A stretch of DNA of 64,000 nucleotides, from positions 62,533,591 through 62,597,590 of the forward strand of contig NC_067195.1 of assembly GCF_000699445.3 (NCBI RefSeq), given 5' to 3'. This DNA comes from Schistosoma haematobium. Lineage: Eukaryota > Platyhelminthes > Trematoda > Strigeidida > Schistosomatidae. A model generated the notes under the pieces. The model ran no database searches and was not told the DNA's origin. It saw only the letters and a program-made list of their open reading frames with translations. Made by a program: the position numbers and the translations under genes. This document shows, one piece after another, positions 24,505 through 35,957 of this stretch (positions are counted from its first letter, which is position 1; every line of letters starts with the position of its first letter).

Positions 24505-25085
24505 ATTGTAGTGTGAGTTACTTATATCCACATAACTATTATATAACGAGGATCAAACATGGAATGCATTTCAGTAGAAGATCGAAAGGGAAAGAACGGG
24601 AACGGAGAGCAATTGGGATGAAAATACATAAACAATGAAATCTGAGACAATGAACTGAGATTTGCAAAAGGAATAGTCAAGTTTGAGACAGTTGATTAAT
24701 ATTTTGCAAGTTAGCTATTTACTTTATGATCCTCGGATTTTAATGAGATATTCTGTAATTTTGAGCTCAAATATATTCGATTGCCCCTAATTGTGTTCTT
24801 GTTCACTACACTATCACAATTGCATGATTCATGATCAACCACTTTTTTTTCTTCTCTTAAATAAAGTTGTTATGTAAGAAGAGTAGAGAGTAGAGATAAA
24901 GAGTTTCTTGTTTTTAACAAAAAGAAATAATAAAATTACTTTACTAAAATGTTTGGGTAAACATTTCAGACCAATTGACCTCAGTTCCTGTTCTACCCCT
25001 CTTGATCTTACACTGAAATACATTCTATGTTTGACCATTGTTATATACTACTTATGTGGATATAAGTAGCTCACACCACACTAAT
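24505..25085. mobile_element. Element with terminal inverted repeats, containing a family D copy
   Basis: 24510-24545 (tgtgagttacttatatccac, then ataact) is the reverse complement, with few changes, of 25046-25083. The inverted ends enclose about 500 bases including a family D copy (24570-24815). This suggests a non-autonomous DNA transposon or fold-back element. No transposase is visible. Two further family D copies (1.5 and 44.5 kb) lack clear copies of these ends. Confidence 0.5.
24570..24815 (+). repeat. Dispersed repeat family D, copy 2
   Basis: Matches 1520-1755 and 44515-44727 by eye, notably gatattctgtaattttg and attcgattgcccctaattgt, ending near ttcactacact. It lies inside the element with inverted ends at 24505-25085. 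Confidence 0.6.
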
Positions 25086-25167
25086 TTTAATGAAAACATG
25101 AAGTCAACAGTAGAGACTACAATTATTTTATCATTCTATGAACAATAAAACAATTAATTACATCGAT

Positions 25168-25282
25168 TTCAACAGTTGAGATTATGAGTCAATTGAAGCT
25201 AGACCGCCATGGAAAACCTAGAAGCACTGGACGTCTGTTTCGTCCTATTGTGGGACTCCTCTACTGTGCGCATCCACATTAA
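25168..25282 (-). mobile_element. Family B retroposon, 3' part
   Basis: Minus-strand tail and hammerhead region (tagaccgccatggaaaacct onward). The conserved core is altered to GTAGAGGAG, so it should be inactive. Confidence 0.65.
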
Positions 25283-25756
25283 AATCCAATTAGTACTAGC
25301 GATTAAATAAACATGACATTGATTACTGGTCGTTGATCGATCAATATGTCTTTAAGTAGTTGTAAATGTTACAATAGTTTGTCATAAGGGATATTTTCCA
25401 AAATCTTACGATAGTCTTTTTCAAAGGGGATAAACTTTATTATCTGGCTTAATGAAAAATTCGTCAAAGCCACTGGAGTCATGTAGCTCTACTTTCATCA
25501 CACAAAAATCTAGGATACACTTAGTAGACTTATAGAAAACAATATGACATGCTTTTATATGTCAGACTATTTGTAATTCGCTTTATTTACTACCTAGGCT
25601 CATTAATAAATTAGTTATTCGTAAAATCATTACCACCAAGTTCTCCGTAATGGATAAAATTTTATACAATTGATTGATCATTGAGCAATAAAAAGTGTCT
25701 TGTTTGTCTAGTCCACCGATCGAGTTGGAATGTGGCCACTAGTTTAAATACATCTT

Positions 25757-25970
25757 AGGATGTTAGTTAGTCTGAGGTAGTCGACAGGAGACCATGGATT
25801 TAAATTTTTTTTTTCAATTCAACACTCGTGATCAGAATATTCTTCTAGTATTGAAGAGCTGATATTCATTATGGGTTGCGAACCAAGATCATCCATCTTC
25901 ACAGTCAGAGACGTTAACACGAATCAAGTTCTTCTTACTGACTAATCCCAGCCACCTAACAAAATAGTTT
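25757..25970 (-). mobile_element. Degenerate family C retroposon
   Basis: Begins with gaggtagtcgacaggagacc and includes the tRNA-like remnant near cagtcagagacgttaacacg. The hammerhead core is destroyed by a poly-T stretch. Confidence 0.45.
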
Positions 25971-26548
25971 GTTCATTTAATTAAACTTCATTGTTTTGAA
26001 TAATTTCTTGTTTCGTGTAAGCTGATTAATTAAATGATATGGTTGAATTTACATAGATACAAATCGATTTTTTTATTAGCCTTGATTGTCTGTTACAACT
26101 CTTAATTAAAATGTATAAAACTAGTCGGTGATGTTCATGTATAAATTCACATTTTGGGAAGATAATAAGCTTTTCCTTAAAATAAATTATTCAGATTTGA
26201 AATATGATTGTTAGCTAAGCACACCGTTTTGTAATTCCTATCAGACTCGGATAATATTATTGTAAACAGAAGAATACTGTATTGAGTTACAATTTCGAAT
26301 GTTCATTTTATGGTATCTTGTCCTTTGTTTGCTTAAATCCAATTTATAAAATGTACTTATTATCCAGTTTAATTTGTTCCGAAACTAGAAACAACACAGA
26401 TATTTTTTCAACAGAGAAAATTAGTTAATGACAAATGTTACGTAAACACAACCTATTAATTATGGCTTGAAATAGAAGATAATCGGATATATAAAACAAT
26501 TTAACTAACGTATTTCTTGAATACATCAGAATCTATACTGAACAAATA

Positions 26549-26703
26549 TCGTGGATGCGCACTGCTGAGGAGTCCTATACTAGGACGAAACGGCCGTCCA
26601 GTGCTTCCAGGTTTCCAACGGTGGTCTAGCTTCAATTGACTCATGATTTCAATCTGTGAACTTTCTAAAATCTCTACAAAACCCCTTCTGATAAAGTGTC
26701 TCA
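26549..26703 (+). mobile_element. Family B retroposon 3' part with an intact hammerhead
   Basis: It begins at atcgtggatgcgcactg and runs through the ribozyme, gcttccaggtttccaacggt, and the family tail to ccccttctgataaagtg. The tRNA-like head is missing. The ribozyme within is described separately. Confidence 0.75.
26559..26604 (+). ncRNA. Hammerhead ribozyme, family B, apparently intact
   Basis: Stem I pairs GCACTG (26559-26564) perfectly with CAGTGC (26599-26604). The core is CTGAGGA and GAAA. Stem II is a GTCC/GGAC hairpin. Stem III is the self-complementary octamer ACGGCCGT, and the cleavage triplet is GTC, with the cut predicted after base 26598. All positions required of a natural hammerhead are present. 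Stem III alone is very short (up to 3 bp with a 2-base loop), so dimeric folding is possible. Confidence 0.75.
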
Positions 26704-27050
26704 ATTCATAAGTAATTTCATGTAGTTTTTAAATAAATACATCTAAATATCCATAACTATCCATGTTCCAACGTACTATTTACAATAAAATCTCTTACAG
26801 TCTTTAAAAAAAACGTCTTCAAATGCAAAGTAAAAATCTGAATCGAATTTTTCACCATCTCTCTTTCTCCCTGTGATATGTTTAGTCTTTGTGATTAAAT
26901 GATAAATGAAACTAAAACAAAAGAGCCCACTATTCAAACTTATACTACTCTATATATTACTAAGAAACCTCGGGAAATAATCACTCGCCTCATCATTATT
27001 CTTTTCATGTACATGAATGAGAAATAAAAGGACGTGGAGGGTGTAGTGCT

Positions 27051-27489
27051 AAGACTGAAGACAGAATAGAGTGAATTCGAATGAATAGTTAGAACAGTAA
27101 GTTGTATCTTTCGAAAATTCTCTACTCCTCATCTCATATTTATCCACCTCTGCACTATTCATCCACATCTCATTATTTATTTCAGTCTCATTTTTATTTA
27201 CTGGCAGAAATGAGATGATTGCGTGACAAGTATTCATCTTTCTACTAAGCATTTACTTGAGAAGAATACAGTGTGTTCGAGTTGCTTATTTATATTTTGT
27301 ATTCAACTAAGCAAGTTATTTTGTTGATTCAAAAAAGGCAGAGTCATATTTTTTCATGGAATATATTCAATGGTTTTCTGTCTGTTTGCAAGTCTCCATG
27401 TGTTTTTGTGTGTGGATATATTTATATATTAAGAAAATTGAGATCATATTGAGGACAAGCAAACATTGAAACAGGAATCGATAAAATTG
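27051..27489. repeat. 439-bp dispersed repeat, copy 1 (nearly identical to 50880-51318)
   Basis: Both copies run in the same orientation at a constant offset of 23,829 bases, and I saw only three mismatches by eye. The surrounding sequences are unrelated. A 67-codon minus-strand frame is shared by both but has no recognisable content. The near identity points to very recent copying. No inverted ends or target duplication could be defined, so the class is unknown. Confidence 0.85.
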
Positions 27490-28040
27490 AATTTTAATTT
27501 ATTATTCCGTTTTTTTTGTATGTCTTTGAATAAGAATTCCTACTAGTAGCTTCTATAGGAACACCAGTTTTTTTTTGTTTTTTTGATTTATAAATTTATC
27601 TAATGTATTTAGTGTCAACATCTCAAAAGCCAATAATTAAATATTTTTATTATTTCTTTGCTTGGTAGAATATAACTTGGTTATTGTCAACTGAATGAGA
27701 GAGGAAAGATAATAAAATATGTGAAAACTAAAACCCTAGATTAATTTGATTATATATTAAAGTAGATCAGATTAGTATATGACTTTCAGTTAACCTTCGT
27801 TGAATTAAACATTTTTTCAAGTAGTCGAAAACAAATGTAGAATTTAAGTAAAAATGCTCACCAAAGTTGTCTTGGTGAAGAATTTCAGGATTTCTATTCA
27901 TTCATTTGGTAATAAACTAAACTTCTGCAAAGTCATAGCCTACTTTCTTTATCATGAAAATGATCCTGATAGTGTGAGAAGGTGATTATATATGATATTT
28001 CATTGGTATCAAATAAATTCTAATAGACCAGATATCAAAG

Positions 28041-28388
28041 TAAGCAATGATGGACAGTGGCTAGCAGTTGAATCCAGGACGCACGTTTCGTCCTATTTTG
28101 GACTCATCAGCTGGATCTACCTGCGTCTGAGTTGACGTTCACTCTGGGACTCGAACCCAGTACCATTCGCTTCAAGCGCCATCGCGTTATCCACTCAGCT
28201 ACTGAGTCCTGATAGCCACAGTATGCACATATGCCAATAATAGACTGATCAACTGCAGTCTTAAACCTCAATGGGAAGATACAAGCCAAACAATACCAAG
28301 TGAATTTAAATTCACCCCATTGCACAAGCAAGTGGCTATCAAGACTCAGTAGCTGAGTGGATAACGCGATGGCGTTTCAAGCGAATGG
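28041..28388. mobile_element. Family A element, inverted composite
   Basis: The left part is on the minus strand: an intact hammerhead, then the tRNA-like head with B box ggactcgaacccagta (as written on plus). The right part carries the body and a second tRNA-like head on the plus strand. The blocks 28164-28218 and 28332-28388 are inverted repeats of about 55 bp (cactcagctactgagt against actcagtagctgagtg), so the transcript would fold into a long hairpin. The right copy ends before its hammerhead. Confidence 0.7.
28072..28116 (-). ncRNA. Hammerhead ribozyme, family A (Smα type), apparently intact
   Basis: On the minus strand stem I pairs ATCCAG with CTGGAT without mismatch. The core is CTGATGAG and GAAA. 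Stem II is a TCC/GGA hairpin closed by G-C, the octamer is ACGTGCGT (one G-T wobble from self-complementary) and the cleavage triplet is GTC at 28078-28080. The arrangement is that of the known Smα hammerheads of Schistosoma. Confidence 0.75.
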
Positions 28389-29619
28389 TAGGAAATTCAT
28401 GCTAATATTAATAATAATTAGCGTAGAAAAGTAAGTATTTATCAACATTAAATGAAGAATTAGTGGGTGTGACTGCCTATTTCGAAATGCTTCATTGCAT
28501 CTGAACCCCGTTACATTCAAATTCGCTTATGACAGACAGATGTCGTCCACCGCTGTAATATATATACCATACTTATCAAACAAATAATTGACTGATTAGA
28601 AAGATGCTTATCATCATTGTATAATTATTTAGACACCAATTTTACTAAGTAACAATCAACAACAAATAGTCTAAGACTATTATTCAAGAGCCGCATACAC
28701 TAACTCCAAGCCCTACCATATTATAACTACAATTATTATCACCTGTCCGTTTCATATTTCCTTTAAATTCATGAAAAATAATAAACAGTAGAAAAAAATA
28801 CTGGGTGACAAATGAAGCCACAACAACAATTAGTTTACTGTTTGATTTTTTTATTATTATTTAGATGACACGCAATATACTTGATCATCGTTAACCTTGT
28901 TTTGATTTTAGGCATTTTCTACAAGTTTTAATGATGGTTAAATGTTTTATGTAAATGGTCATCTGGTCATCAAAAGAACATTTCTGTGTTTTATTGTGAT
29001 TTAGTTTAGAATTATGACATCACGTGTAGACTGTGAAATCATACTTACCAAACATGGTTTGCCCGTTATTCAAACATCTGTTGTCGTAGTATCAGTAGTA
29101 ATAATAGTGTGTTGTAAACAATCTATAATAACTAATCAGATGACATAAAGGTGATTAGAATGGTTTCTCAAAATAACTAAAGGAAAGATTAAGAATAATC
29201 AAAGGTTTTGAGCTTTTCAAGTTCATAGTTAGCGCACCTGTTTTATTAGTAAAATTGACTTCAGGATTTCGTTCTAGTTTTTCCAAGAATTTAACACTGC
29301 TCCCCTACAAGCGCATAAGTTCCATCAAGATTAAGCTTAATAAGGCTTTTATTAGGTTTCATAAATTAGTTGTTATTTCCTAGACATTAGTAACTACCGT
29401 CGTAACTGTAGTTAATTTACAACAAAGTAGGAGTTAGCAAACATTATATTATAATAGTCACTATCTATCTTAGGTGAAGTTATTGATGCATATTTCTGAG
29501 GAGCTCGATTTAAAACAAGTTCAGGGCATCACAATTTTCTCAATGTCTGAAGTGGATGTATGGTAGTTCGTAATTTCGAATATGCTGTTTTACAACTTGA
29601 TTTGGTTGATGGGAACGAA

Positions 29620-29990
29620 GGGTATATATGCATTACATCTCAAAATAGTGCACACGATATCAAGTGACCTAGACTAGTTACCACACTGCAAATTAATCGA
29701 TAGAACTCAATCTGTACTTAGAATGACCTGACATATATGACATTGGTCACTGCCCAGTGATCGATCAGTTGTAAATACATCTTGGTTCTACTGGAGGTAA
29801 GTCACTGCCCGTATATCTCAGTAGTAACATCTCCAACTATGAAGCTGTGCGACATGGGATCGAATCCGATAGGGGGCACAAGGATCCTAAAGATTGCAGG
29901 TACACCTTGCTGATGTGTGCCAAACAGCATAAAATCTAGGTTCAGGATTTCTTGAAGATTATCTCCAACCACCACCTGATATATATATAT
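29620..29990. mobile_element. Family C retroposon, rearranged
   Basis: 29790-29880 is the tRNA-like head on the plus strand (gtatatctcagtagtaac, then gggatcgaatccgat) and 29895-29985 is a degraded hammerhead and tail, ending with ctccaaccaccacctg. The segment before it (29640-29775) matches 48140-48290 on the plus strand, although the tRNA/hammerhead parts of these two copies lie on opposite strands. One part has therefore been inverted. An (AT)n run follows at about 29978-29995. Confidence 0.55.
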
Positions 29991-30929
29991 ATATAAATCA
30001 TGACTGTACTTCAAAACAGTGCACCAAATCGAAGTAAAATATTGTACGCTGTAGTTTGTTTTATCCGATTAAGATAAATTATATTTAAGAAAAACTCATT
30101 TCTTCCTCTGTTCCTTAATATTGATCAGTGTCTGTTGACAAAGCAAAGACGGGTACTAACTACAAAATTAAGCACTTTGATGCTACAGTGAAGTCAATTT
30201 TTTTTTATTAACTCCATCTGGTTATTTGTTAACTGTTACTCTTCAGTAAGAAAATAAATGTAATCTATGATATTTGTTTAATTTTCTGATTTACATGAAA
30301 ATAAAGAGAATCGGTGTGAACAAGTCATTTCATCTACTATGTTGTATAATTGACAATGAAGCTAAAGTGTAGTTTCAGACACTCCATTATCATATTTTTA
30401 CTCACCCAGTTTTTTTATTCCTAAAATTCAGAATACTCTTTCATCTGTTTATGCAATATGTAGCTTCTTAATTAATCGTGTTCAAATTATCCTGTACAGA
30501 AAACACTGGATTAAACTTATGTAATCATTAAATAATTGTAATACTTACTAGCCACTGCACAATCTGAAGATCCTATCGTTTGAAGTGAATCGTCAGGTTG
30601 TCTTTTCCTAATTACACTTCATACAAAAACTTTTTCAACATCAGAAAGTAATAACCCATAATTACAGAAGGATTAATACACCTAGTATTAAATTCAGTGA
30701 TCTATTTCATAAAAAATGAGGTTCCAAATTGTCATTGTTCAAATGATTCAAGAATTCCCATAAGTTGAAGTCAAAACGGTGAAAAGGTAAAGATAATTTT
30801 GGAGTTAATAAGAAAATGGATGGATTTAGAAAAGAATTGTGATGATGATGATGATAATCATAATACGAATGAACTAAATACTGGATTATTATAGGGGCTG
30901 TGGATATCAGTAAGTTTTTTTATTGAGAT

Positions 30930-31465
30930 ATTGAACCGATTGATGTTAGACCACCGTTGGAAACCTGAAAGCACTGGACGGTCGTTTCTTCCTATTGTGG
31001 GCCTCCTCAGCAGTGCGCATCCACGATCCCGCTCGCGGGATCCGAACTAAAGGCCTTCAGTCTCACGCGTAACCTACTGGACCACTGAGCCTGCATTCAA
31101 TGGCGTTAGTGTCTAACCTCAACTAATCCACGAAATTTCGCGACCATCTTCCATTGTACGTGAAAAAATTGCTAATTATTAGATCGTGATAAATATTTAT
31201 ATTCAGAAAGGGGTTTTGTGAACATGAGTCAATTGAAGCTAGAACGGTCATTTCGTTCTGGTATGGGACTCCGTTGGATGCCGGCTCAGTGATCCAGTAA
31301 GTTAAGTGTTCGCGCGTGAGAGTGAAGGCCCTGGGTTTGAATCCCGCGAGCAGGATCGTGGATGCGCACTGCTGAGGAGGCCCACAATAGGAAGAAACGA
31401 CCGTCCAGTGCTTCCAGGTTTCCAACGGTGGTCTAACATCAATCGGTTCATGATCTCAATCAAAT
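30930..31465. mobile_element. Inverted pair of family B retroposons (fold-back)
   Basis: A minus copy (30930-31137: tail, hammerhead, tRNA-like head) faces a composite of a minus tail fragment (31204-31272) and a plus copy (31273-31465: tRNA-like head with cggctcagtgatccagtaag, B box gggtttgaatccc, hammerhead, tail). The two hammerheads share private changes (AGGCCCACAATAGGAAGAAAC) that disturb stem II, so the arms arose from each other and are not independent insertions. Both ribozymes are probably inactive because of G-A and other mismatches beside the core. Confidence 0.8.
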
Positions 31466-32487
31466 ACTGGGTTGTTGTTATTATTTAACATCCCTAATGT
31501 TTATACCCCTTTCCTGTGATAACGTATATGGGGCCGACCACGTTACTAATTTAGTCATTAACAATGTAAAAATTTCTGCTTAATGCATATATCTACCCTC
31601 GATCCATCCTATCATTAAAGATTGATATTAACAGTGGCCGTTTTAAAAAAAAACAATAAACAATACACGACACCATTTTTGTTATCGTTTGGTCCTTCTT
31701 ATCACTACGCACCAACTGCTGGAAACCTTCGGATTTATGTACATTTAGACCAATGTAGTGGATTTACATAGTTCACAGCTCTAGTGTTCACTGATACATG
31801 GTATTTCTCCACCATCATTCACCGTCATCAGAGATGGCTGTTTCACTCCTGACCTCAGTTGAATAACCAGTGCATAATAAAAAATATTTTCAAAAACTGG
31901 ATGATTTACACAGAAGCTATTACACAAAACGTTTTTACAAATATTTTCCAGTTTCAATGAATTATGGATTCATTTGACAACAGAACAATCAAATACAAAA
32001 TTCAGTAAGTGATTGGGAGAACAGGCAATACAAGAACATACTAAACATTCATCGGTTATTCTTACATCCCTCTCAATTTCGAATAATTTTTATCCCTATT
32101 TTGAAATTGTTATCCAATCACGTATTAAATTTTATCCACAGCCGAATTACAATAAAGTTTGTTAAATTTAACAAGTGGAAGTTAAGTGATTCATTCAGTA
32201 ATCTACTAAAAAAGATAAGCTATATCAACAAGTAAGCAAATCCAGTTTGATAACTACTGAGTGTTCTATTCATTTTGTATGAAGTCCAAAATGGTTTGAA
32301 ATAACGCCTTAATACGATATCGAACGAGTGAACCTCAGATCCCATAGCAAGTGCGTCAGTCAAAAACTTGGACCATTATAAACGAATATTTTAATAAGGG
32401 ATGGGTACTGGACAAGTTTATCAACCGTCAAACTGGAACTATTTGATTTCAATTACTTAATGTTTGTGAACATAATTTCATTTTAAG

Positions 32488-32604
32488 TGTAACAAAAAGT
32501 GTGTTGAATTTCCCTGGTATACATCTGAATTTAATCAATTAACACAAGTATTTCCTTTATCCGTTCAATGGTTTGCTGCCCAAGTTACAGGTTTCATTGG
32601 AATT
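32488..32604 (+). CDS. Candidate isolated exon, unrecognised protein (possible membrane segment)
   Basis: A stretch of exactly 39 codons sits between an acceptor (ttcattttaag) and a strong donor (GTAAGG), in phase 0 at both ends. It reads CNKKCVEFPWYTSEFNQLTQ followed by VFPLSVQWFAAQVTGFIGI. The amino-acid mix, with Trp, Pro, Cys and a hydrophobic end, looks more protein-like than the usual AT-rich noise. The pattern of a Cys followed by a hydrophobic helix faintly recalls the last loop and fourth helix of tetraspanins, but this is a guess. No partner exon was found. Confidence 0.25.
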
Positions 32605-32739
32605 GTAAGGTATAATCCATAAAACAAATAACTTATGGGTACTATATTACATTCTGATTAAAGTGTTCAATAGAAAACTATGACTTAAGGGTAAAATAAA
32701 ATTGCAGAACTCTTTGATTACTAGTAACATTTTAATCCA

Positions 32740-33185
32740 CGAATGTCAAGACAGCTCTACTGTATGGAGTTGAAACTTCAAGAACTAATATAAACATCAT
32801 CAAAAAGTACAATTATTTATAAACAATTATTCACGCAAGATATTCAGTGTCCATTGACTGGATACCATCAGCAAGAGACTACTGTGGATTAGAACAAGCC
32901 AGGTTTCATATGAAGAGGAAATTCAGAAAGGAAGATGGAAATGGATAGGATATACATTACGGAAACCATAAAACTACATCACGGGACAAGCGCTCACTTG
33001 GAATCCTGAAGGGAAACGGAAAAGAAGATAAAAAAACACTGAGACGAGAATCGGAGGCAGACATCGAACGATTCAATAGAAATAAGAAACAACTGGAAAG
33101 GATTGTCTGGGACGGAGTTCGAATGAGAATACTGGTAGGCAGCCTATGCTCCTCCATGAGGGGTAACAGGTGTAAGTAGTAATTC
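32740..33185 (+). mobile_element. Decayed 3' fragment of the RTE-like retrotransposon
   Basis: The nucleotide sequence follows the 3' half of the element at 7.3 kb (tgtcaagacagctctactgt ... ttggaatcctgaagg ... cctatgctcctccatgaggg) but is broken by frame shifts and stops. It ends with gtaacaggtgtaagtag. Similar 8-9 base motifs, taatccacg and taattcacg, flank it and may be a decayed target duplication. Confidence 0.75.
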
Positions 33186-33581
33186 ACGTAATTGAGTGAT
33201 AAAAACAATCAAATTTCCACAAGCATAAATTTGATTTGCAGATAACGAATTTTCTCTGAAACAACCAATCCACTTTATTACTGAAATGTAGTACTGAAGT
33301 CGTATTGATATTATTATTATTACCTATATCAGTGAAATTTTCTGCTATAGTAGTTAACATTACAGACAAAGAAGAAGGTCTGTGATAATTATTCATATAA
33401 TTGGGAGTAAATTGGCAACTTGGTACCTGAAAAAATAATAAATACTACTGAAGCAGTTCATTCTTAAATTGAGAAGTGAAAAATAATTAACTGATTAACA
33501 GAAGACTAAATTTACAATTTTCCGATAAGCTTAACTGAAAATAATTATTCCAAATAATTACAATTTTCAATGGTAATTTTT

Positions 33582-34399
33582 ATTTAATTACCGTAACTTT
33601 TATTCAGTATTTCATTTAATATTGTGAATACAGTGAAAATGAAACAGAATACAGAATATAAGAGAAAGTAAATTAGTAAACAGATGGTTACTTCTCTCCT
33701 ATAGATCATATCTACTGAAAGAATCGCAAGTGAACTCATCTACACACACACACTCTCTCTCTCTCTCTCCCATATACCTGTCTATCCAAATACATTCATA
33801 CATTTTATTAATTTATATTCCGTGTATCCCTGTGTTTGTTTTATCATTGACTTTCTTTCAAATAAACCAACTAACTACACACAGTCAAGCATTCACTCAC
33901 TTCTACGTTTGTCTATGGATTGACAGGGGTAGTGAAAATACACTTCTACCAAAATCCTTCTTTCAAAATCCAATTTCTCATAGACTCGAATGATTAGTAT
34001 ATTAGTATATTATGAATGAATAAGAAATCTGTTCCGCCCAAAACAAAACTACAATACAAGTTCACCAATGCTAACACAGTTGAGTCAAATTCTGTAAAAC
34101 AGTATAAACTGGAAATGGAAAATAGGATAAAGCACGCGACAGATGGATGTCATACAAATATGAAATCTGATTTCAAGATATTATCGATATAATAAGATGA
34201 TAGTATTCATCAGTAGTGTGAGTAACGTCATGGTGAATTCTGTTATTCAGTGTAGTGATAAAGATTACTGTCAATACATGAGTATTAGAGTTGGATGTAT
34301 ACTCGTATAACTCAATAAGATATTAATATATTACTTTTAAAAGAAATTCACTTGAATGAATATACATTTTAAAAAATGGAATAACAATGAATATTACAT
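33582..34399. repeat. About 818-bp dispersed repeat, copy 1 (nearly identical to 59542-60360)
   Basis: The match to 59542-60360 is direct and almost complete; only a few differences were seen, including a CA/CT unit difference in the internal microsatellite (33742-33770) and one base near 34264. An 87-codon frame (33730-33993) is carried by both copies but begins in the microsatellite and resembles no family. Flanking sequences are unrelated. This may be a recently moved non-autonomous element. Confidence 0.85.
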
Positions 34400-35049
34400 C
34401 TGTTAGCTAATGAAATGTTCCAACAGATTTAGGATTTATGTCGACCAATACATTGTTTCTACAAGTTGATAACACTCCTAGAAGCTGTAACTTTGTCAAG
34501 CATCTGAATTTCAGTAGTAAATGATAGATGATCATGAATATGATTTATTCCATTTCATGACAGATACTAACTTGGTATATTGATGAAATTTTCTTTATAT
34601 ATCGCTGAATTATTTGTATAAATAAATGATTCTTTTAAAATAATGAAAAAAAGTGAAATTTAGGTATTCCAGATTAATATGCTTCTTAATTTGTAGAATC
34701 TTAAAAGTTTTATTCACAATGGGTTTTTTTAGAAACAACTTGTTGGGTATTAAATTTCATTTTGATGTTGTGGGTAAAAAAATTGCTCCATCACTTAATC
34801 TCTTGAATCAGTATTATAAAAGATTACGGATCCTAAATGATTGTTACAAGATCCAGAATACTTGGTTTACATAATTTACCGCCCATCATCAATACATCCT
34901 TGTAACCTTAAGTAAACTTACAGTTCATGTAGGATTCCAATTGTGGTGACATCATTATGTTATTTAACTCATTCCTGACATAGTTAGCTTCTGCTAATCA
35001 TAGTTTTCAACTGGCACTTCGAAATATTTACTTATTATACACACAAGAT

Positions 35050-35263
35050 CAGAAAGGGTTTTGTGGAGATTGTAGTAATTTCAATAGTTAAGATCATGAG
35101 TTAATTGAAGCCAGACCACCATAGAAAACCTAGAAGCACTGGACGGCCGTTTCGTCCTATTGTGCGACTCCTCAACAGTGCGCATCCACGAACCCGTTTC
35201 GTGGGATTCCAGGTTTTCCATTGTGGTCTAGTTTCAATTGACTCATTATCTTAACTATTGAAA
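35050..35263. mobile_element. Family B fold-back unit bounded by a 12-bp direct repeat
   Basis: The left arm (minus strand) runs from the family tail through a hammerhead to gcatccacgaacccg. The right arm (35209-35263, plus strand) repeats the tail as ttccaggttttccattgtgg onward. The composite is flanked by tacacacaagat (35038-35049) and tacacataagat (35264-35275), 11 of 12 matching, the mark of a single insertion event. The hammerhead core has C3 changed (TTGAGGAG), so it is probably inactive. Confidence 0.75.
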
Positions 35264-35957
35264 TACACATAAGATATTAATTGCATCACCTTATTTCTTG
35301 AATAATAATAATACATTAACAAATATGAATCCAAAGCGTAAAATAATTCCTTTATAAAACTTGAATTTATTTAGCAATTTATTCGTCATTTATTTTCTTT
35401 CTCTTTTTCATTATTGTCAATATATATTTTAACCTGTTGCGATGTGTCACATTGAATCTATTTAATCTCTTATTAACCTTTTAATATTAAGACTGATTTA
35501 TTTTATACTTGAATGAGTAGATCACTGATCACCAATAAACTATACCGTCCTATTTATTCGCTTCAACAAAAAAAAGTAAAGAAGATTCAGGGAAACTATT
35601 ACCATTATTTCGATCATGTAATAAGAAGACGAAGATTATCATTTACATAGATAATTCCTTCAATCTTAGTAATAAATATAAAGATTAATTTCATATATTC
35701 CTTGAATAGAATCTGTGTTAAATAAGTCAAGTGAATATAAGCGTGAAAATTAATTCCTGTTTTGAAAAAAAAAGTTTTATATTCATATTTCAGATTAAGT
35801 ATTATAGGCTGATTTTTTAAAAATAAAAGAAGGAAAACCATGGAAAGAAAGTTATTGTGACAACAAGGAATTTTAAAATTATAGTATCGGTTGTTGAAAA
35901 AGAAAATTATTCAATTTAACTATCAGTATAAATTCAGAATGATGGAATACTTTTATT

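Noticed and set aside
33730..33993. 87-codon open frame also present at 59690-59953
   Set aside because: It starts in a CA/CT microsatellite and lies in a dispersed repeat. The two copies are too similar for conservation to indicate selection.
34653..34874. 73-codon open frame considered as a small gene
   Set aside because: It is AT-driven composition with no motif, signal of splicing or repeat relation, and is not distinguishable from chance.
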